Part shown: in pieces, positions 60,198 through 64,000 of the stretch | How positions within the stretch are numbered: position 1 is the stretch's first letter | Layout: every line of letters begins with the position of its first letter | From: Paenibacillus phytohabitans | GTDB lineage: Bacteria; Bacillota; Bacilli; Paenibacillales; Paenibacillaceae | Assembly: GCF_013141775.1 (NCBI RefSeq) | Contig: NZ_WHOB01000020.1 | Coordinates: forward strand, 124,001 to 188,000 | Length of the DNA stretch: 64,000 nucleotides | Direction of reading: 5' to 3' | Translations under genes and position numbers: made by a program | Notes under the pieces: model-generated | What the model was told of the DNA's origin: nothing | Database searches by the model: none | The model's input: the letters and a program-made list of their open reading frames with translations, nothing else

Positions 60198-60473
60198 CTA
60201 TTTTTTCAGCAGCATTTTCATTAAAGACTCCATCGAACCGGAACCCGCGCCGCCTTTTTTAACGGCATTGATGATTTCCTGCACGGTAGCTTCACTGACT
60301 GGCACTTTGGCCATTGCTGACACCTGCTTAATTAACTGGCGGAGCTGGGCTTCATTCTGCGTGGTGCCCGGCTTGACCGTCCCGGCCAGCTTCTTGATGG
60401 CACCTTCCGTAATGTTCTTGCCCGCCTTCTTGTTAATGGCGTTCAAAGCATCCTTGGAAAAATCTCTGCTCAC
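60198..60473 (-). CDS. spoVIF: Stage VI sporulation protein F
   Basis: 91 aa. Helical, with SKDALNAINKKAGKNITEGAI at the N-terminus, LRQLIKQVSAMAKVPVSEAT in the middle and GSMESLMKMLLKK at the end; these are marks of the SpoVIF family (YjcC in B. subtilis), which helps coat assembly under GerE control. Between gpsA and yphE, with its own terminator. Confidence 0.85.
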   Translation of the reverse strand: MSRDFSKDALNAINKKAGKNITEGAIKKLAGTVKPGTTQNEAQLRQLIKQVSAMAKVPVSEATVQEIINAVKKGGAGSGSMESLMKMLLKK

Positions 60474-60539
60474 TATTCATCCCTCCTCCGTCAATCCCCA
60501 ATACAACATATGAGGCTCTCCGGCAAAAGGTGAACGCGA

Positions 60540-61580
60540 TCAGGAATGCCATTGCTCCCAGGTTTCCTGTGAAATGGCTTCCATCTCTGTCTTTCGGTCA
60601 CGGCCCATCAAGGCTTCCACCGCATTACGCGGTGTTCTTCCCTTGAACAGCACATGATAAATCTGGTCCGTAATCGGCATCTGCACGCCTAATTTAAGCG
60701 ATATCGCATAAGCAGCTTCCGTTGTCCGGATACCCTCCACTACCATGCCCATGGACTCAAGTACCTCTGCCAGCGGCTTGCCCTGGCCCAGCATGGAACC
60801 TGCACGCCAGTTGCGGCTGTGCTGGCTGGTCGCCGTCACGACAAGGTCACCGAGTCCGGCAAGGCCGGAGAAGGTCAGCGGGTTCGCCCCCAGCTCTACA
60901 CCGACACGGGAAATCTCGGCCAAGCCGCGGGTAAGAAGCGCTGCTTTGGCATTGTCCCCGAAGCCCAGACCGTCGGATAGCCCTGCCCCCAGCGCGATGA
61001 TATTCTTCAGTGCGCCAGCCAGCTCTACGCCGACCTGATCGCGGTTGGTATATACCCGGAAGTCATTGTTAATGAACAGCCCCTGCGCTGCAGCGGCACG
61101 GCTATCGTCAGGTGAAGCCACCACAACGGTAGTCGGACAGAGCCGTACTACTTCCTCCGCGTGACTCGGGCCGGAGAGGACAACGACCTGACTTTCATTG
61201 CAGCCAAGCTCTTCTGAGATCACTGTCGACATACGCTTCATGCTCTCCGTCTCAAAGCCCTTCGTAGCATGAATACAGAGCATATCTTCCTTCCAGAAGG
61301 GCTTCAGGCTGTGCGCAACCTGGCGCATTCCGGAAGAAGGCGCAACAATAACTACTGCCTTCGAACCGGAAACAGCCGTCTCCATGTCCGTAGTGGCAAT
61401 AATGTTCGCAGGAAGAGTGATTCCCGGCAGAAAATGATGATTCGTATGGGCTTCATTAATCTCGGCAGCTTGTTCCGGCTTTCGCGTCCACAGATAAACC
61501 TCCGAGTGGTTAGCCGCCAGCACAGTGGCCAGCGCAGTTCCCCAACTGCCCGCGACCAGCACGGTTACTTTATCAGACAA
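60540..61580 (-). CDS. gpsA: Glycerol-3-phosphate dehydrogenase [NAD(P)+]
   Basis: 346 aa. KVTVLVAGSWGTALATVLAANHSEVYLWTR at the N-terminus: the first Gly of GxGxxG is Val here. VVLSGPSHAEEV, GALKNIIALGAGLSDGLGFGDNAKAALLTRG (catalytic Lys) and TFSGLAGLGDLVVTATS are normal. It makes sn-glycerol-3-phosphate for phospholipids. Start: TTG at 61580 with GGAGGCGAA upstream; overlaps plsY's end by 8 bases. Confidence 0.94.
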   Translation of the reverse strand: MSDKVTVLVAGSWGTALATVLAANHSEVYLWTRKPEQAAEINEAHTNHHFLPGITLPANIIATTDMETAVSGSKAVVIVAPSSGMRQVAHSLKPFWKEDMLCIHATKGFETESMKRMSTVISEELGCNESQVVVLSGPSHAEEVVRLCPTTVVVASPDDSRAAAAQGLFINNDFRVYTNRDQVGVELAGALKNIIALGAGLSDGLGFGDNAKAALLTRGLAEISRVGVELGANPLTFSGLAGLGDLVVTATSQHSRNWRAGSMLGQGKPLAEVLESMGMVVEGIRTTEAAYAISLKLGVQMPITDQIYHVLFKGRTPRNAVEALMGRDRKTEMEAISQETWEQWHS

Positions 61581-62190
61581 CGCGATTCGCCTCCTTAACT
61601 TTAGAGCCGATTTTGTTCTCCCGGCCCTGTGAAATCTTAAGTATATTGCTGCGGTGACGCCAGAACGCAAACAGTGCGATAATCAGGCTGCCCCACAGCT
61701 CAGGCGTTGTGAACCCGGTAAACAGCAGGAATACCGGTGTCAATGCCACGAAGATCAGAGAACCCAGCGACACATACCGGGTCAGAACGATTGCCAGAAT
61801 AGCAATCAATCCCGCAATCAGTGCAGGCCAGAATACAAGCGTAGCCATTACGCCAATTGTCGTTGCAATGCCTTTCCCTCCGCGAAAGTGAAAATAGAGC
61901 GGCCAATTATGCCCGATGATAGCAGCGATACCACAGCCCACTGCAATCCAGGTTCCCCAGCCGCCGGCCCATGTTCCAAGCCAGACTGCGGCAATTCCCT
62001 TCAGTACGTCCAGAAACAGCACCAGTATGGCCGGTCCCTTCCCCATCACACGCAGTGTATTGGTTGCCCCCGCATTGCCGCTTCCATATTGGCGGATATC
62101 GATGCCTTTAAGCAGCCGGGCGAGCAATACACTGAAGCTGATAGAGCCAAGCAAATAGCTTACAACGATAACCAGAAGTTCAAACGCCAC
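61573..62190 (-). CDS. plsY: Acyl-phosphate:glycerol-3-phosphate acyltransferase
   Basis: 205 aa, five TM helices. Motifs SISFSVLLARLLKGIDIRQYGSGNAGATNTLR (phosphate loop) and FHFRGGKGIATTIGV. It makes lysophosphatidate from acyl phosphate and glycerol-3-phosphate, directly using the gpsA product; the two genes are coupled. Confidence 0.96.
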   Translation of the reverse strand: MAFELLVIVVSYLLGSISFSVLLARLLKGIDIRQYGSGNAGATNTLRVMGKGPAILVLFLDVLKGIAAVWLGTWAGGWGTWIAVGCGIAAIIGHNWPLYFHFRGGKGIATTIGVMATLVFWPALIAGLIAILAIVLTRYVSLGSLIFVALTPVFLLFTGFTTPELWGSLIIALFAFWRHRSNILKISQGRENKIGSKVKEANRVV

Positions 62191-62202
62191 TACTCTTCTC
62201 CC

Positions 62203-63528
62203 CTAACCTTCGTTTTCGGATTTGCGCCGTGTAAAGAGACGGATCGGTGTGCCTTCGAAATTGAATGCCGCGCGCAGCTTATTCTCCAGATAACGCTCAT
62301 AGGAGAAGTGCATCAGCGAAGGATCGTTGACGAATACCACGATTGTCGGCGGCTTCGTAGCAACCTGGGTTACATAATTGATGCGCAGACGGCGTCCTTT
62401 GTCTGTCGGCGGAGGATTGATCGCTACTGCATCGGATACCACATCGTTCACCAGATGCGTGGTAATCCGGAGTGCATGCTGCTGTGCAACATGCTGCACG
62501 ACCGGCAGCAGCTTCTGCAGGCGCTGTTTGGTAAGCGCAGACAGGAACACGACTGGCGCATAACTCATGAACAGGAAGTGATCACGGATATTGCGTTCGA
62601 AATTCTGCATCGTCTTGTCGTCTTTCTCAATGGCATCCCATTTGTTGACGACAAAGATAGAGGCTTTGCCCGCATCATGGGCATAACCGGCAATATGCTT
62701 GTCCTGATCAATAATGCCTTCTTCACCGTTGATTACGACCAGTACAACATCAGCACGTTCAATAGCCTTCATGGCTCTCATCACGCTGTATTTTTCAGTG
62801 TTTTCGTAGACCTTGCCGCGTTTGCGCATGCCCGCAGTATCAATGAGCACATAACGCTGGCCATCCCGTTCAAACGGTGTATCGATCGCATCGCGTGTAG
62901 TACCCGCAACATCGCTGACAATTACGCGTTCTTCGCCAAGAATAGCATTCACCAGCGAGGATTTACCTACATTTGGACGGCCGATCAAAGCTACACGAAT
63001 GACATCATCGTCATATTCCTCATCGGTTTTATCAGGCAGACGTTCAACAACCGCATCCAGCAGATCTCCGATTCCGGTTCCGTGGCTTCCTGAAATTCCG
63101 ATCGGGTCGCCAATTCCAAGACTGTAAAATTCATAAATATCCTCGGTGCGTTTCATGTTATCCACTTTATTAATAGCCAGAACGATCGGCTTGCCGGAAC
63201 GGAAAAGAATCTGTGCTACTTCTTCATCCGAACTCGTAAGTCCGCTCTTCGCCTCGCACATAAAGACGATGACATCCGCTTCTTCGATCGCCAGCTCCGC
63301 CTGAACGCGGATCGACTTCAGAATGGCGTCTTCACCGTCAATTTCAATCCCCCCGGTATCAATCACACTGAAGGATTTGCCGTTCCAATCCGAAACTCCA
63401 TATATCCGGTCACGTGTAATCCCCGGTTTATCTTCTACGATGGCCAGTCTATCGCCAATCAGCCTGTTAAAAATCGTCGATTTACCGACGTTAGGCCTGC
63501 CAACGATGGCCACAACGGGTCTTGCCAT
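62203..63528 (-). CDS. der: Ribosome-assembly GTPase Der (EngA)
   Basis: 441 aa with two GTPase domains: first [19 protein letters not shown] and NKVD; second [18 protein letters not shown] and NKWD; and a C-terminal KH-like domain ([27 protein letters not shown]). It acts in 50S maturation. ATG at 63528 follows AGGAGG. Followed by plsY and gpsA. Confidence 0.98.
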   Translation of the reverse strand: MARPVVAIVGRPNVGKSTIFNRLIGDRLAIVEDKPGITRDRIYGVSDWNGKSFSVIDTGGIEIDGEDAILKSIRVQAELAIEEADVIVFMCEAKSGLTSSDEEVAQILFRSGKPIVLAINKVDNMKRTEDIYEFYSLGIGDPIGISGSHGTGIGDLLDAVVERLPDKTDEEYDDDVIRVALIGRPNVGKSSLVNAILGEERVIVSDVAGTTRDAIDTPFERDGQRYVLIDTAGMRKRGKVYENTEKYSVMRAMKAIERADVVLVVINGEEGIIDQDKHIAGYAHDAGKASIFVVNKWDAIEKDDKTMQNFERNIRDHFLFMSYAPVVFLSALTKQRLQKLLPVVQHVAQQHALRITTHLVNDVVSDAVAINPPPTDKGRRLRINYVTQVATKPPTIVVFVNDPSLMHFSYERYLENKLRAAFNFEGTPIRLFTRRKSENEG

Positions 63529-63629
63529 ATTCATTCCTCCTGTCTTCCTTACGTTACTCATCATAGCAAAAAACAATACAATTGGCTAACAGTCTTACAA
63601 CTGTTCCGCCGCTCCATACTTGCCTGTAA

Positions 63630-63676
63630 AACACAATCGGCGAACCCTCTTATCGAGGGCTCGCCGATTACTTTAC
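63630..63676 (-). terminator. Terminator after the S1-domain gene
   Basis: Strong stem AATCGGCGAGCCCTC / GAGGGTTCGCCGATT with a 5-base loop and GTGTTTTAC after it on the minus strand. Confidence 0.85.
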
Positions 63677-63701
63677 CCGTTATGATGAAATAACAAAGGG
63701 A

Positions 63702-64000
63702 TTAGTTGTTACCCTTGAATTTGTCCAGCTTATCGCCGAAACGTTCAGCCAGTGTGAAGCTGAGGCCTTCATTGCTGAGCGATACGTTAGGATTGTTCAG
63801 CACTTCTTTAGGCGCTCTGTCTCTGCTGTTGCTGCGTTCAGGTCTAGCCGTAGGAGCCGGAGCTTCTTCGGTTTCCTTGATGCTGAGACTTACGCGCTTC
63901 TCGGATGGATTGAAGTCAAGCACTTTCACTTGTACTTCCTGTCCTTCCTTGAGCACTTCATGCGGAGTGCCAATGTGCTTGTGGGAGATCTGGGAAATGT
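63702..64000 (-). CDS. S1 RNA-binding domain protein (ribosomal protein S1 homologue), C-terminal part
   Basis: Truncated by the window edge: the frame stays open to base 64000. The visible part ends an S1 domain (HISQISHKHIGTPHEVLKEG, QVKVLDFNPSEKRVSLSIKE) followed by a linker (EAPAPTARPERSNSRDRAP) and a conserved tail (LSFTLAERFGDKLDKFKG). Like B. subtilis YpfD, found upstream of der. The true start is outside. Confidence 0.9.
   Translation of the reverse strand, partial: ISQISHKHIGTPHEVLKEGQEVQVKVLDFNPSEKRVSLSIKETEEAPAPTARPERSNSRDRAPKEVLNNPNVSLSNEGLSFTLAERFGDKLDKFKGNN

Noticed and set aside
61654..63093. 479-codon plus-strand ORF opposite plsY and der
   Set aside because: Spans two real genes on the other strand; composition is Cys/His-rich as typical for antisense frames.
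1..64000. CRISPR arrays, IS elements, prophage, tRNA or rRNA genes
   Set aside because: Looked for regular repeat-spacer arrays, transposase or integrase proteins, and tRNA cloverleaf ends; none seen.

Overview
The window is a stretch of a spore-forming Gram-positive (Bacillota) chromosome, almost certainly Paenibacillus or a close relative. Evidence: mid-50s G+C by eye, strong AGGAGG-type ribosome binding sites, sporulation genes (spoIVA, spoVIF, ypjB), bacillithiol genes (bshA, bshB1), a Bacillus-type menaquinol:cytochrome c reductase (qcrABC), TRAP (mtrB) with a TRAP-type trp leader, and a gene order that follows the B. subtilis asnS-panBCD-qcr-trp-aro-hep-hbs-spoIVA-der region. Nearly all genes lie on the minus strand; exceptions are the truncated proC at the left edge, one YitT-family gene, and a probable small RNA near 35 kb.

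Layout, left to right. 0-9 kb: 3' end of proC, an AAC(3)-like acetyltransferase, dnaD-asnS, ackA-hbd (overlapping), an unusual short FtsH-like protease coupled to a one-TM protein, and an ANT-like nucleotidyltransferase. 9-25 kb: ypmB/tseB-like, mtaD, rex, dinG, a TPR gene, panBCD behind a structured leader, birA (without the usual DNA-binding domain), cca (with a very GC-rich insert), bshA, bshB1, mgsA, dapB, a TPR gene and ypjD. 25-31 kb: yitT/ypjC, ypjB, ypjA, qcrCBA, ypiF, an IDEAL-domain protein and a gamma carbonic anhydrase. 31-35 kb: an unrecognised 362-aa protein, a histidine phosphatase, and an ECF sigma/anti-sigma pair, followed by the sRNA candidate. 35-47 kb: the aromatic amino acid supra-operon aroC-aroB-aroH-trpEDCFBA-hisC-tyrA. 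47-55 kb: a small 58-aa HTH-like protein, cheR, ndk, hepT, mqnA, ubiX, ubiA, menG, hepS, an unknown secreted protein, mtrB and hbs. 55-64 kb: spoIVA, yphF- and yphE-like genes, a 2Fe-2S ferredoxin, an NTase-fold protein, spoVIF, gpsA, plsY, der and the 3' end of an S1-domain protein gene.

How the parts work together. The aro/trp block makes chorismate and then Trp, Tyr and His-pathway products; its trp half is preceded by a run of twelve (N)AG triplets at near-perfect 5-nt spacing plus a terminator/antiterminator pair, and the matching regulator TRAP is encoded 10 kb away. Chorismate also feeds menaquinone: mqnA + ubiA + ubiX + menG + hepS/hepT is the signature of the futalosine route, and the quinol made would be oxidised by QcrABC. 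bshA/bshB1 make bacillithiol, panBCD pantothenate.

Most novel-looking signals: (1) a repeated structured 5'-leader element placed directly upstream of the Shine-Dalgarno of rex, qcrC and trpD, with alternative pairings and a compensatory hairpin change; (2) the TRAP leader architecture; (3) an orphan ~93-nt sRNA with a perfect sigma-A promoter and terminator; (4) a split FtsH-like system; (5) several families of intergenic repeats. No CRISPR array, IS element, rRNA or tRNA gene was seen.
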